A DNA stretch of 64,000 nucleotides. It comes from Nemopilema nomurai. Taxonomy: Eukaryota > Cnidaria > Scyphozoa > Rhizostomeae > Rhizostomatidae. Below are positions 11,801-24,118 of the stretch, piece by piece; within the stretch, counting starts at the first letter, position 1, and each line of letters opens with the position of its first letter. The stretch is taken from NCBI GenBank assembly GCA_003864495.1, contig ML133456.1, forward strand, positions 2,915,255 to 2,979,254. The letters run 5' to 3'. The notes below the pieces were generated by a model. It was not told the origin of the DNA and ran no database searches. It saw nothing but the letters and a program-made list of their open reading frames with translations. The translations under genes were made by a program, and so were the position numbers.

Positions 11801-14800
11801 TTCTCCTTTTTCTTTTGCTTTTATTTTGTGCTAGTATAGTAGATTTGCTTAAAGCAATATCAAAACTAATAAGAGATGGCGTACCGAGAAACATCTGCAC
11901 CGTGTTTAATCATCGAAAACAGGGAGTATAAATACGGGTATCGCCGTCTAGCCATTCAATGGATTGCTAATAGAATCAAGTTGATTCTTTTGAATTTACA
12001 GAATCAAATTAACATTGTACAAAATCCGTTGGATGGAGAAGAAATGCACCTTAAAGATTAATGGAAGCCAATTCAATTTTAATGCACTGATACAAAAAGA
12101 TTTTGACAATTAAAAAGCAGTGTTTATACAATGTCCCCACTATTGCTTTCATTCAAACATAATATCAAGCGAGACAGGCGTCAAAGGCAGCATACAAAAC
12201 AGGTCAGTTGAACCAACTACCTGAATTGGTGCACCAGCAATTGCATTAAATCGTTCAAATACAAAAAATGTTAGTGGTGTGCACTACGACAGTGGCGAGG
12301 ACATTGCCAACAACAACAAAAATTCATAAGGCTGAATAAATATTGAAATGAAAAACGTCAGAAAGTTGGTTTTGAAGCACCATACTTTTGCAAGTCGAAA
12401 TCCCATAATCCAACTTTGCATAACTTGTTCGCTTTCAGCACAAAAGCATTTGATTCCCTCTTTATCAACTGCTAGACTATTTGGCTACAAAGAGAAAAAA
12501 ACAGATACACTATTACATTCGAACTTTCCAAATCTTGAGCCAAACTTTTCCCTTCAAATACCAGCCTTAAATCCAATTTCTGCAATATCTTGGTGACTGC
12601 AGGCAAACAAACCTATCGACATACATCAACCTAAAGAAATGCTTTCATTCTTCTTTGAAAAATAGTGACTATTCTCGATATTAAAACAGCTTTTGATCGT
12701 GAAAAAATTAAAATGAATTAGCAGAAATATAGAGCAGAAAATAACAAAATTGAGGCAGGTAGCGATTTGACTTACAACGAAGCAGAAGCAATGTGCAAAC
12801 GGAGCATTGTGGGATGCATTGAGTGATGACGTTGTGAAAAACAGCCTTGAGACATCAAAGTCAACATTGCATTTGACTTCTCGCGAGCTTCTCTAAATAG
12901 AAAGATTAATCATGTGCTAAAAAGTTATTATTGAAGGCCTTCACCAATATTTCACACCATCGATTTTCAGACACGCTTTTAATTACGAAATTGCCCTCGC
13001 AGGTCAAGATATTACAAGATCCCATTCAAAATGATTGCAATGTTATGGGATCTTCTAAAATAGTTTAATTCTCAGACAGCACTTCCAAGAGAACAGGACA
13101 TATTCGTCTTCAAGTCTTCTGCAGATAGAAAAGTGGAATACTGCCAAAAAGTGACACTCAGTTTTACCTTCAGGCCACTCTTGCTAGAACTGAATATACC
13201 CGTTGCTTTTAACAGGCAGTACTTTCTCTTCCACGTCTTTTTACGGTAGTCTTTCAGCTGAAGAAAGTTTTTCAGCAGGGGTATTCTGTTATCTGACATG
13301 AAATAGCTCTAAAAACAAAGTTGTTTCAGTTAAGAAAAATTGTTGAATTGTGGATGAAAAAATAATAAAATCTTCAACAACTAATCAGATGGTTTAACTT
13401 TGCTTTGCTAGTTAGCAATAAAAAAATAGAGTACACTGTTAGTGAGCCCTAAAACAACAGCTGAAGGTGGAGATACTTTGTCGACAAGAGATGAATAAAA
13501 AAATTCATCTTGTAAAGTTAGAAGGAAAGGAGCAAAAATAAAAAAAAACTCTAATGAAAAACCTACAGCGATGTCAGAGCTCCATTGCTCATCGGCCCGT
13601 AACGTAGCAGTTTTGGTTGTCTCATCAGAATCAACAAGATAGCTCGGAAAGTATACCTGCAAATGAGTTTGAAGCAGATCAGAAAACGAAGATGAAAGTT
13701 GTCGCTTAGTCAAAAGAAAGTAAACAAGCCAGCTATACTGAAAAGTTTAGTGCACGATTAATGCACGGGGAAGTAAATGCAATGCTACTGGTGCGACATC
13801 TTGTTTTGCTGCGGATTTGCCACCAGGAAAAATTTATTGGGACTCAACACTACAAACAAAGGTATGAAAGGCAAACATAGATAAGATTTAGCACGAAGTA
13901 GTAACTCACTGCTGGCTTTTCAAAAAATTCGTATTTTTTGGTGAAATTCTTCATTTGTAGACGGTTTGAAAATTGGCTGGACCAACTTGCCACCACGTCT
14001 ATGATTAGCTCATGGTCTTCGAGATTTCGCTCTACAACAAGGATTGACGCGTTTTCCAAAGGGTAGAAAAATGCAAACTTCAACTGCAAAATCGAATACC
14101 AGAGGAGAAGGAATGCCTACTTTGCCTTAAACTAGAACGAAGCAGCACCGTGGCTGTATAACCTCGCTCTTTTGACAGTTCGATGATGCCTTGGCCCATA
14201 GGCAATATGGTGCGTAAAGAAGAAAATTGACAAAAAGCCGGAGCTAGCTACCTAGGTCGTAATCCTCCAAGCATTCAAATATTGTCCATTCATGACTTCG
14301 TTGAAGTCTGTTGATGATTACAATGCGATTGGCGACATCCTTGGCAGTAGCACAGTTCGGAATTTCTAAATCAATCGGCCTTTCTTGGAAGTAAACTGTC
14401 ACGTGCTGCTTCTGCTAAGGAAATGTTTGCGTTAACTAAACATGCTTCATGAGGAAGTAATTACTCATATCGTGTTCAAGCTAGTGTGCCTTTCGTAAGT
14501 ATCATTCGCAAAAAAGCAATGAGGCTGTAAACAAACCTTAGGATGAACATTCCCGTTGGAAATCTGAAAACCTTCAAAAGAGGAAGTCTCGTTTTCGAAA
14601 CTGGTTTCGGAGCTGCATTCGCTTTTCAATTTGACAATAGAATTTGGTCTTGTATGCGAGCCTCCATCTGATCCGGAGGCCAGATCGACGACGTTTTCGT
14701 CAATTGAGAAAGAGCTTGCAGACGCGGAACTGGCGTGGTCGTCGTCATGGTTCTGCTTCTTACTGTAAATGCACGAATCGATGCTTTCTGACGCCTTGCT

Positions 14801-15740
14801 TCTGCTAGTGTCATTTGCATTCAAAAGACTTCTTTTCCCTTCATCTTTTGAGAGAGTTCGTAGAAGTCTTCCTGTACAGGAAAGGAATTTCGAGCTTAGA
14901 AATTTATAAGTCAAGGGTGTTAGACGAAAAAAGAAGAAAAATGTCCATAAAGTATACCCGCTGGTCCATCTGTATCCATCTCAGAAGTAAGGATGTCTTT
15001 AAATGTCTGGAAAACAGAAAATATTGAGGGTAAAATGATAATATCTAAATTCATAATTATGGCATTCATCATTGACTTCCAGCAATCTATAAAGACAGCA
15101 ATAAAAAATCTACAGCATCCTCGGACAGTGCTGTCTTGTGATCAAGCTGACAGTCTTTCCCAGCAATAAAACAGCCCTCCAGTAATAGCCATTATGAAAT
15201 GCAGCCCAGTTGAATGAAATAGTTACCCTTTGATTCAGAAGACCGTAGTTTGCCACTTTTGTTTAAACATATTTTGCTAGTCTAGGCCTGTAATAGGAAT
15301 ACCCAGAATTGTTGGTAAAGTCGGCAAATATGTCTAAAAGCTTCCCGCTCGTTTCTTGTACAGTGTTTTTGAAAGGTTAGCATGAAATACTTTACAAATA
15401 TCACAGATAATTCAACCTTACTCAATTCTATGCTTACTCAATTGGCCCAGATTCGAGCTTATCAGATACTTTTGCCAGTTTATTTGCATCATGTATGGGC
15501 TTGTCATCAATGTAACTTTGGGATTTTAAAGTTAATGGCTGCAAGGGTGTTTGTCAATCAATATAATCATTAAGATTCCAAAAAATGACTGACAAAAATA
15601 CAAACCTCGTTATTATTCGTCGGAAAGAATTCGAGAACGCTTTGTACGTTGATATCTTTCATCATGCTGCTTAAATCGTCCAACACAGAATTCAGCTCTG
15701 CAATGTCCTCATCCAGAGCCATTACTCTTGTGTACTTGTC
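8839..15740 (-). CDS. GRB7/GRB10/GRB14-like adaptor (RA-PH-BPS-SH2)
   Basis: Family members bind activated receptor tyrosine kinases through SH2 and BPS, and membrane lipid or Ras-type GTPases through PH and RA. Exons in transcript order (minus): 15606-15740, 14958-15006, 14537-14871, 14252-14411 (RA), tentative 14149-14189, 13910-14083 (RA end, LEDHE and KYEFF), 13168-13308 and 12776-12892 (PH), 12386-12484 (PH end, FCAESEQ and FRLAK), 10984-11067, 10563-10697 and 10094-10163 (BPS-like), 9782-9857, 9318-9411 and 8839-8985 (SH2). Phases match at every junction. SH2 landmarks are WYYGKL, FLVRES with the phosphotyrosine-binding Arg, and LEQLIEFYQ; TAG stop at 8839. A Ser-rich segment encoded by 14537-14871 precedes RA. 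The RA-PH part alone would also fit the lamellipodin/RIAM family; the SH2 decides. The gene converges on the GPCR, with about 580 bp between stops. The N-terminus is uncertain (see the 15854-16305 entry). Confidence 0.88.
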
Positions 15741-15853
15741 CTGCAAAGTGACGTCATATCTGGAATTGTCTAGCTTATGAGCATTAACCCAGTGAAAAAA
15801 GAATGATAGAGAAAGATAAATCGTAACATTGACAAGGTTTGAAATTTTTCTAC

Positions 15854-16305
15854 CTTACTGATCGACTCTTTGACTGAAAAAACATGGCACAAAAGAAGCC
15901 AGTAATTTTCTTTTTCAACGGCCAACAAAGCCCCAGCTAATTTTCTCTGTGTATTCCGGTCCACCGAAGTTGAATGAACGCGAATGAAGTCAAACACGGT
16001 TAAACTGCAGACTGTTTTAAACAACACGAATAGATGCGAACAGTTGATAAAGAAAGAAATATTGCATATCATGTCAATGCTATATGACTTGGCACTTTTG
16101 TCTAAGAAGAAAAGGCAAGTTAACACTGTGCAAGGAAATCTCAAAGTTTATTGAAACGAGCGATTCTATTCTTCAACACGATTGACAAGATTTTTTGAAC
16201 AGCGTGCATTTGGTCGCGGACAACGTAGGATAAACCCAGCATCTCGCCGAAGCGGAGCCGAGAAAAATCAACAGAAGCGCTTAGTTTTCGAATCCGATTA
16301 GACAT
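15854..16305 (-). CDS. Tentative 5' coding exons of the GRB-like gene
   Basis: Two minus-strand pieces could supply the start of the adaptor. 16236-16305 begins with an ATG in good context (A-rich upstream, MSNRIRKL...) and can end at a GT in phase 1. 15854-16011 starts after an AG in phase 1, encodes a segment with RNTQRKLAGALLAVEKENY and ends before GTAGAA in phase 0, which matches the exon at 15740. With them the protein would be 694 residues. The support is phase compatibility and coding-like composition only; I recognise no domain here. The stretch may instead be 5' UTR or another gene. Confidence 0.35.
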
Positions 16306-16339
16306 TTTTTGTACAGCCAAGCTTCAATGACGACGGACG

Positions 16340-16359
16340 GAGAGAGAGAGAGAGAGAGA
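16340..16359. repeat. (GA)n microsatellite
   Basis: About ten GA dinucleotides, just upstream (in the minus-strand sense) of the possible start codon of the GRB-like gene, where it would read as a CT tract in the 5' leader or promoter. Confidence 0.9.
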
Positions 16360-16975
16360 ACGGCACTGGCCAATAAAAGAAGATAGTTTCCATTACTGGA
16401 AGCAAGTGAGAAAAGCCACATTGTCAGAAGAAATAAAGCCAAGATTAAGATTATGGATATTATTTCTGAGTGAAAAACCGTAATACGATTATGGTGAACA
16501 TGTGGGTACAGTGCATGGTTAGGAGAGATCAATGCTCTTTAATCAGATTACCTAGGGTTTGTAGATGGACTGGGGGCTGGGCAAACGGGAACCACGGCAA
16601 CTTGGGCCTAGGGGATTCAGCTTCAGTGACAATTGTTTGTTTTACATGCTCAAGAGGACATTCGTCGATAAACTATAACTATTTGACGCTTAAATAGCAA
16701 ACCTGTTGATATGCAACTAAACACAACAAGCTTCGTTTTCTGCAGAAATCCAGAAACTACTTTCGTTTTAGAAAGGTGTTCCTTAGAAGCAGCCCGAGGT
16801 TGTGAAATATCAGAGCAATCTCAAATCATTACTCACTTCATTCATGGCATAAAAATCCTAAATGAACAGTAAGTGGGGGCAAATGAATAAATTGATGAGC
16901 TAGGAAGGATAAGAGAAATTACATGGGCAAATTTTAGCTTAAAAATAAAGGGTGCATAAAACGTGAAATTTAAAA

Positions 16976-17032
16976 GCCTTCCGGACGTTTCTCAGCCTTC
17001 CGGACGTTTCTCAGCCTTCCGGACGTTTCTCA
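16976..17032. repeat. 19-bp tandem repeat, three copies
   Basis: Three identical copies of GCCTTCCGGACGTTTCTCA followed by a partial fourth (GCCTTC). Their identity suggests a recent local duplication. No gene overlaps it. Confidence 0.95.
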
Positions 17033-18493
17033 GCCTTCTTGCCCATTACAGCGGATTTAACATAGTGTGTTCCTTGAAGGACATGAGATAATCTTTTCTG
17101 TTGAACAGTCTCTTACTTTGAAAAAGTTGAATGGAAATACGAGAATTAGTATAACAAAGCACAAGTATCAATAAACATGCAAGTCAACAATTTCGAAATC
17201 TCTAGCTGTAAACTGCGATTGCTTGAAGCGCAGGTACAAATGTTTTGACGATCCCATTTCTAATCCAAATCCTTGAATTCTTGCAACCTTACCCCCAGTC
17301 CGACCAAAATTCTGAAACCCTGCGACTGTGTCCCTGGACCAATCTAAATCCTAAATATCTTGCAGTTGCAGCGGCCAGGGGAACGCAAGGGGGAAACTCC
17401 TCTTTTAGCCTCGGTAAAGCTAAAAAGTTCCTATGAAATGCTGAAATAAGATTGTGGTTAACAGAAATCAATTAATGAAGATCTTTGAAAACTTACAGCA
17501 ATGCCATATCTTTCATGTTTTCTACGCGGTAAACGCTTCTCAAAAAGCTGGTGCAAAAACAGGGAGCCATTTTTGATAAAACACGCAGTAAAAATTGAAG
17601 GATTCTTTTTAAATATCGTTGATTGCTTCAATTGTTAATTAGCGCATAAATAACCCATCTATAGGCTCCTGCGCAACGCCTTTGGCTGCGTCAACACATG
17701 CCTTCCAAGCACTTTTAAATGGAATACTGCATCAGTGCTCAACTGAAGAACGTAGGAATAAGTAAGCAACAAATCTCAATTGCAAAGTTTGCCTAGATTT
17801 GAAGCTCCCAAAAGAAGTTTTATGCTTTAGAATGAGAAGTCGCACATTCAAACGCAGTTGCCCCACGGATTAAAACACACCTCCATAATGCGAGACTGAC
17901 AAATTTCGTCTTGGAATTATCGAACCAGTCAATAAAAACAACAACAATATGAGGGATTGCATCAATAGTTTGGTAACAATTTAAAGCAGGACTTGGATAA
18001 TTTGGTAAAAAAGCTAGATTACCAATGCCCGAGAACAAAACAGCTGGAAAATAAGTTATGCTGTAGAAAATTGGGAGGTTGAGGGTAATTAGGATTATCG
18101 TATTCAAAACGTCTTGAATCTTGATTGCAAAAGAGAAGCGGAATTCGGAACAGGAAGGCGTGGTTGAACAGGGTTCCACGACAAAGCTATAAAGCGATGC
18201 GCATAGTGTGGACTGCTTTTGAAAGGACAGATAGGGAAATAATAAACATATTTCAGTTCTTTCGAAGAACCGATGCTTTTGTAAGATCAGACCAAATATG
18301 CTGTATTCTTCATCTTTGATATTTACACACTTTGGGAGACTGTCTAGCGCTTCCCTCTTTAATTGCATTTGTTGCTCAAAACACTAATCCTCTAAGTCAG
18401 ATGGCTAGGATTAGATGCGGCAAACCGATGGCAATAAAGAAATATTGAGATGGCAAGGTAAAACGTTAGGGATGGTTGCTTCAAGCCGTTGAA

Positions 18494-18672
18494 AGGACCG
18501 GGCAACAAGACCGGGCAACTGGACCAACAAGACCGGGCAACGAGGACGGGCAACAAGACCGGGCAACAAGACCGGGCAACAAGACCGGGCAACGAGGACG
18601 GGCAAAGAAGGCGGGCAACGAGAACGGGCAAAGAAGGCGGGCAACGAGGACGGGCAACAAGACTGGGCAAAG
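18494..18672. repeat. 13-bp minisatellite (AAGACCGGGCAAC type)
   Basis: About fourteen units near 13 bp with variants (GAGGACGGGCAA, GAAGGCGGGCAA). Since 13 is not a multiple of three, each frame cycles through the same Gly/Asn/Arg-rich (plus) or Pro/Cys/Leu-rich (minus) pattern. This explains five overlapping ORFs between 18392 and 18770, none of which should be taken as a gene. Confidence 0.92.
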
Positions 18673-21659
18673 GGTCCAAACGGCCGTCTCAGGCGTTCGG
18701 TCGGACGCCAATTTCTGTAATCGGTAATATCTGTAGTATTTAAAAATACTGGTATAAAGGTATTTGGCATGCCTGAAAAAGCTGAGTCATCAAGAAACAG
18801 TCAGGTTTTACCGGATATTTACAGTACTGTTGTTTTACCCAGATATCTACCAAAATATCGGTTTTTATCGACGTTCGACCTAGTCCTAACTCGAATGTGC
18901 CCCAGCCAAGAGAACAGAACTGGAATCAAACAGTGCGCAGTTCTAGAAAGGGCTTTTGTTGTTTTTAATTCAAAATTTATTGTGTGTTTTCATTAAGGTA
19001 AACATGAAGGAATTCAAAAAATTTCACGGCCTACTGCCGTCTACTTTTAAACTAGAATTCTCGGAGATGTTCTCGGAGATGGGGATCATAAACCTTCCTT
19101 CGCTTTAGTTCTTTGGCTTTTGACATCGAATGACTGAACTGCATTCGTCTTTCGATCAGAAAAAGCGAAAATCACAAAATTCTCGGGGCCGGTAACCTTG
19201 ATTCAAGCTTTGCCTATGATGCGTTCTTACACAAGATGAGAACAGAAAAAGTCGCAATCAGGACACCTTAAAAGATGGAAAGCGGGCCTTCAGAATGTAA
19301 AAGTTTATATGAATTGAAGCAGAACAGGCTGTCAAAGTCCCCGTAATTATTTGGAAGAGTGTGAGACCGCGCAATAAGTCGGGGTATTATTTAGCAAAAG
19401 AATGGATGCAAAGTCAAAAGACGAAATGGCTTTAAGTCATGATAGCTGGGAATCAAATGGCAAATTACATACCTGAAAAGCCGTGTTATCATGTTGCGAT
19501 GGCAGACATAATTGGAGACCATATGTTGTAAAAAGCAGTCCCAGCTGCCTCACTGCATCAATATCGATAAGGCAATCGCATCGCCAAATCAGTGATGCAT
19601 TCTTTAGTTTCAAATGCAAAGCTTCCAAACTGCGATATTATTGCTCCTAAATTGATATTCTTTATTAGCCAGATAGTTTCACTAGCTAGCCGTGCGACAA
19701 CTGACAGGATGTCGGGTAAAAATAGAGGCGAAGGGAACAAAAGGCCAACTGATCCATGCCTCAAACGTATTCAGATTCCGCAACCCATAGAATTTGGAAA
19801 CATTATTGCCCTTGGCGGGGGGCTCAAATGCCAGATTTACTTCGTCTTGTTTAAAAGAAGAAGCGATTGGTACATTATTCATACACAAACGGAGAATGTT
19901 AAGGTAATTAAGAAAATGATAAGGTGTGTAACGGACACTAAAGAAAGGTTATAACAGCATGGTCGCTGGCCAAGCAAGGCACGAGTGAGAACTTTTCACT
20001 GCATATTGGAAATGCACGAAAACAACACATTATCAAAGGCCGATCATAACGCTAGATCTGCCCTGAAAAATGCGAACCAACAAACGGCCAAAGCGGATTT
20101 CATAAAATGCAAGTAGATTTATGGCAAGAAGAGAATAAAGTCTCTCTGCTTAAGGAGAGAATAAAACTAACCAATTCTTCTTTGAAAGGATTTGGCATGC
20201 ACTTTCATGGCTCAAATAATTCCTGAAAATAGAATATATTGCAAAGTGATTCTCAAATTTGACTCGATTCAAAGTTACTATCATGAATACCACATTTAAG
20301 CACCAAGTTGAAGGAAATTCAGATTTGCAGCTTGCTAGGATATTATTGAAATTACAAGTTCATATAGCTCATGAATTAACGAGCAAAAGAAACGGAATGG
20401 GAGCCCCTTTGAAATTCCTGGTGACTACCTACCCTCGACAGTGTCTTTGTTTGTACAATGTGGGGAAAGGTATTTAGATAATTACTCTTTTAGGTAATTG
20501 TATCATCAAATACAGCACATTTGACAAACATTTAATTTGGTATGGGAACAATGGAACAGGATGAAAACGGTTTTTATAAGGCCAGTAATAACAATATTTA
20601 TTCTAGTAAATACAAATGAACAAAATTTCGTAAGTCGGAAGAACTGTTCCAAGTGTCAGCTTCGCAGAATCACGAACTACTATGACCATAATCTCTTGAT
20701 CAAGTAATACCATGATAAGGAGATAGGCATCCCCCGTCCAAGCAAAGTGTCTCAGCAATAAGCCTGGGAAACCACTAAACGAATTGCAAACATAATCTTT
20801 CGTTAGACGTTTGATGCAAATCTAGACGGATGCAGAAAAACAATTGGCCGTTGACGCTTTCTAAATCTGCGTGGCATCGGGGCATTGTAGTGGGCTACCA
20901 GAGTCTTCCCAGCCAATGCATGCTAGATTAAGCAATGGGCTATTCATGAAAGTCAGGCATGCTCCAAAAGGGCAATGCACGGTGTAGATAGTGCCTGACT
21001 TGCACTTTTCTTGATCTCCTTATGCGAAGATAATTGGGTCACCAAGTAGAATCAATATCGACGCCAGTTGAACGAAGACTTACTGTCTGCAAACCGGAAA
21101 AGTGTAGTTCTTAGACATGGGGATTCCATTAGAACTTACCCTTTTAAGGTTTGATTCCCTCTGGTAAAACTGAGATGCAGAATCGTGAGGTAGTTCATGC
21201 ACAAACATTGAGAGTTGTTTCAGGAATTCTAACAAACTGGTGGAGAGGATAAACATTCATTTGTTTTCAATTCTAGAAATGTACCAAGGAAATCATGTGA
21301 TTGAAGCTAGGTAGGTGACTTAGCATGGTTCGATCAGAAGAAATTTTAAGTCATGAAATGTCAAAAGCAATGTCACTAACCGAATTGAGCCATTCAGCTA
21401 ATGTGTTAACTGTTACAACTCATCACGTTGTTCAATGACGTCATATCACATACAAAGGTAGAATAACGAAAATATCCATAGTGTAGTGACATTTGGCTCC
21501 ATAGTGTATCTTCAAAAGCTTATTTCAACATGTTCTGGAATTGGAAAGTTCATAAGAAACCCGTTCTTAAACATTTTTTGAGATAAGCATTTCAATCAAA
21601 TGAACTGGAAAATAAAGAAAATGAGGAGAATATTAGATAGCTAAATTCTATTTTGAAAT

Positions 21660-22500
21660 AGAAATTTTGAAGGTATGGGCAATGAAGAAGATATGTTCGG
21701 CAAGTAATCACCCGAAAAGACAAAACAAAGAAAATCTACAAGCTGATATCAGAGCAGTGCAGAATATGATAAGCAGTGATGCAACGAAGGTGCTGTCCGG
21801 TATGACGGTGACAGATCGATTCACTGCATTAAGGTACTGCAGTGAGGAATCTGCTGAGAAAATGGTGCAGCATGTTCCAAGTAACAGATTACACACTGGT
21901 GCAAAACCCCCCTGAGGACGATTCATTCTGACGAAGTTCACGACAACAAACTTGCTTTTGAATCACTTGCTGGTGAGCAAATTAGCAAAGTCACTTAGAT
22001 GGGCAAGTCAAGCTCAAAGTAGCCCACTGCCTCTAAAAATCAGAGCTTCTACGCTTACCAATGGAACGAGTTGCATCAACCATTCAAGACCAACTCTACG
22101 AAAGAGCTGGCAGCATGATTATCAATGGATTTTGATGACAAAGAAAAACTACAGCTTGGTCAAATCTCTTTTGCTGGAACCAAATTGGGTTATTGAAAAA
22201 AATTTAATAAAGATGCTGAACAGTATTTATTGAGCATCAGCTCAGAAATGTATCCATAAAGTATAATGTTTAGAGGCAATATCGCCACTACCAAGCTTGT
22301 TCCTTTCCACTGGCCTACAAAACCAATATCCAGAACGCAAAAGAAGACTATTGCAAACGAACAGAAGGAAATATTAAACTAGAGTTTGACGAAGCAGAGC
22401 CAGAATCGATTATGATGCTTCTCGAGACATCAGACAGCGAGTGTGACATCTGACAAGGATGATATCGACGAGGTCATGGCAAATTTAAAAAAGAATGACA
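21660..22500 (+). pseudogene. Decayed protein-coding relic, family unknown
   Basis: The 82-codon ORF at 21667-21915 is followed, after frame changes and stops, by further peptide-like stretches in other frames (for example FYAYQWNELHQPF, TFDDKEKLQLGQISF, FHWPTKPI and an acidic segment with EAEPESIMMLLE). The run of plausible protein over about 800 bp, broken by stops, looks like a dead gene or mobile-element ORF. I do not recognise the family, and chance cannot be excluded. Confidence 0.3.
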
Positions 22501-24118
22501 AAAACTTTTGCAAAGAATGACTTGTTCAAATTTATTTAAGTTGGTAGTCTCAAAAGCGTTGCCTTGAACATTTTGGTCCACCTTTTGTTGGGGGTGATGA
22601 AAATGACCAGAAGAGATGTTCACTGAATAAGCAATGTTCTAGGAGGACAACGAATTCAAGATCACTAGGAAGATAGTTCAAGATAATCCAACAATGCTCT
22701 ATCTAGATTTAAGCGTTCTATCGCCTACAAATGACTCTAAAGAAACAAGACAGGTTTGTTTCATACGAAACTGCTTCAAACTTCAAATCATTTCACATAT
22801 ATTTTGTGAGCTTCGTTTACATTCTTGAGCCACAATAGGAATAGATCTTTCTATTTAAGGTGATAATTAAGGCCATACTCAGAATTTTGCAGAGCCCTAG
22901 GCTTTAACTTATGATTGAGAAGCGTTTGAGATTCAAAGTTCAAAATTCTTTTTCCAAGCTTGAAAATTGAGAAAAACGGACGCCTTTGGCTTATCAATGC
23001 CTGCGTCCGTAGACAGCAATCTAATCCACGAGATCTTTGCGTGAGTGGTGAGAGCCAAGATTTCTGTCTCTTCAAACAAAAGACGTACATTCGACAAAAG
23101 ACGTACAAGGGACAAATATAAAAGAATAACATCTGTGGATTTCCAGGAAATTTAACAATTTTCCATGAACGATGATTTTTCTTCTGCTAACAAAACAGGA
23201 ACGGAAACATAGCTGCTACAAGTTGGTTTCCAGGGTGGTGCGTCAGATTGGCCCTGGACTCCAGTTCCTGTAAAAATTGAGCTGTCCTCCAGCGGACTTC
23301 ACGGAATCTGCTCTGTTTTCTTTCCATAAGCCTGGTGGGACAGCGATTTGGCTCAGAGTCTATTCAGCAAGGGCGCCCAGTGCCTTCTGCTACAATTCAG
23401 GGAACCTTCAAAGTTCGTAGCCCGGAAAACCAGCCTTCGCAGGGGTGATCAAATCAGCCAAGAAACAAACTGTCCCAGCTAACCCTGGAACGCAAAATAT
23501 TTGGAAACGAAACATGGAAATGGAGGGTCATCATTTTCAATAAGTAACTGTCGAGAAAAGCAAAGAAAACAAAAGAATGAGCAAAAACAGGGTTTGCTAC
23601 ACATTTGCCTGCAAGGGCTGACGAAGAAGCCCATGAAAGTGACCATAAAACTGTTTAACCGAAGTAAAATGTATGGACAGTGCATTATTCCTCATTGTTT
23701 CTTTATAAATCGGGCTTCAACAAAGAAAGAAAGTCGTTGAACCAGAGAAACAAAGAACAAACACAGATCGAGCATAAAAGGTGTTTTGGAGCACTTGGAA
23801 TAAATTTACTAAAAATGCAGGATTAGAACATCTTGAATTCTTTGAGAAATTAAGAAGGGAAGCCGAATCTTTGTATTGAAAATATAACACTTCTGTCAAT
23901 ACAAAAATATTTTTGGAAACTTTTCCTTTTTAAAGCTTGAAAACATAACAGGCTCGACAAACTTTAAAAACGTTTACAATAATGAAAAACTCTTTATCAA
24001 TTGTTGATTCATTTTTCATGTTAAAACTGAAGGACAATAGAAATTTTACACAGTTATAGCGGATAGCAATACGAGTTGAAAAGAGAATTATTGGTCGAAG
24101 GACAGTATGAGGGAATAC

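Larger units (their letters stand above)
16306..24118. other. Gene-poor interval with repeats
   Basis: I find no exon chain with recognisable homology. The longest ORF is 17820-18368 on the minus strand (182 codons); it has several hydrophobic stretches but no motif I know, and may be chance. The interval should hold the last coding exon and 3' UTR of the LanC-like gene, which I could not locate. Repeats and a decayed ORF in it are listed separately. Confidence 0.45.

Noticed and set aside
12232..12290. Minus-strand stretch reading FFVFERFNAIAGAPIQ before a GT
   Set aside because: It looked exon-like, but the PH exons on either side join in phase without it and it matches nothing in the family.
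18392..18770. Five nested ORFs on both strands (up to 119 codons)
   Set aside because: All are products of the 13-bp minisatellite; no conserved protein.
21145..21175. GGTTTGATTCC, similar to a tRNA T-arm
   Set aside because: No acceptor stem, A box or anticodon arm could be built around it.
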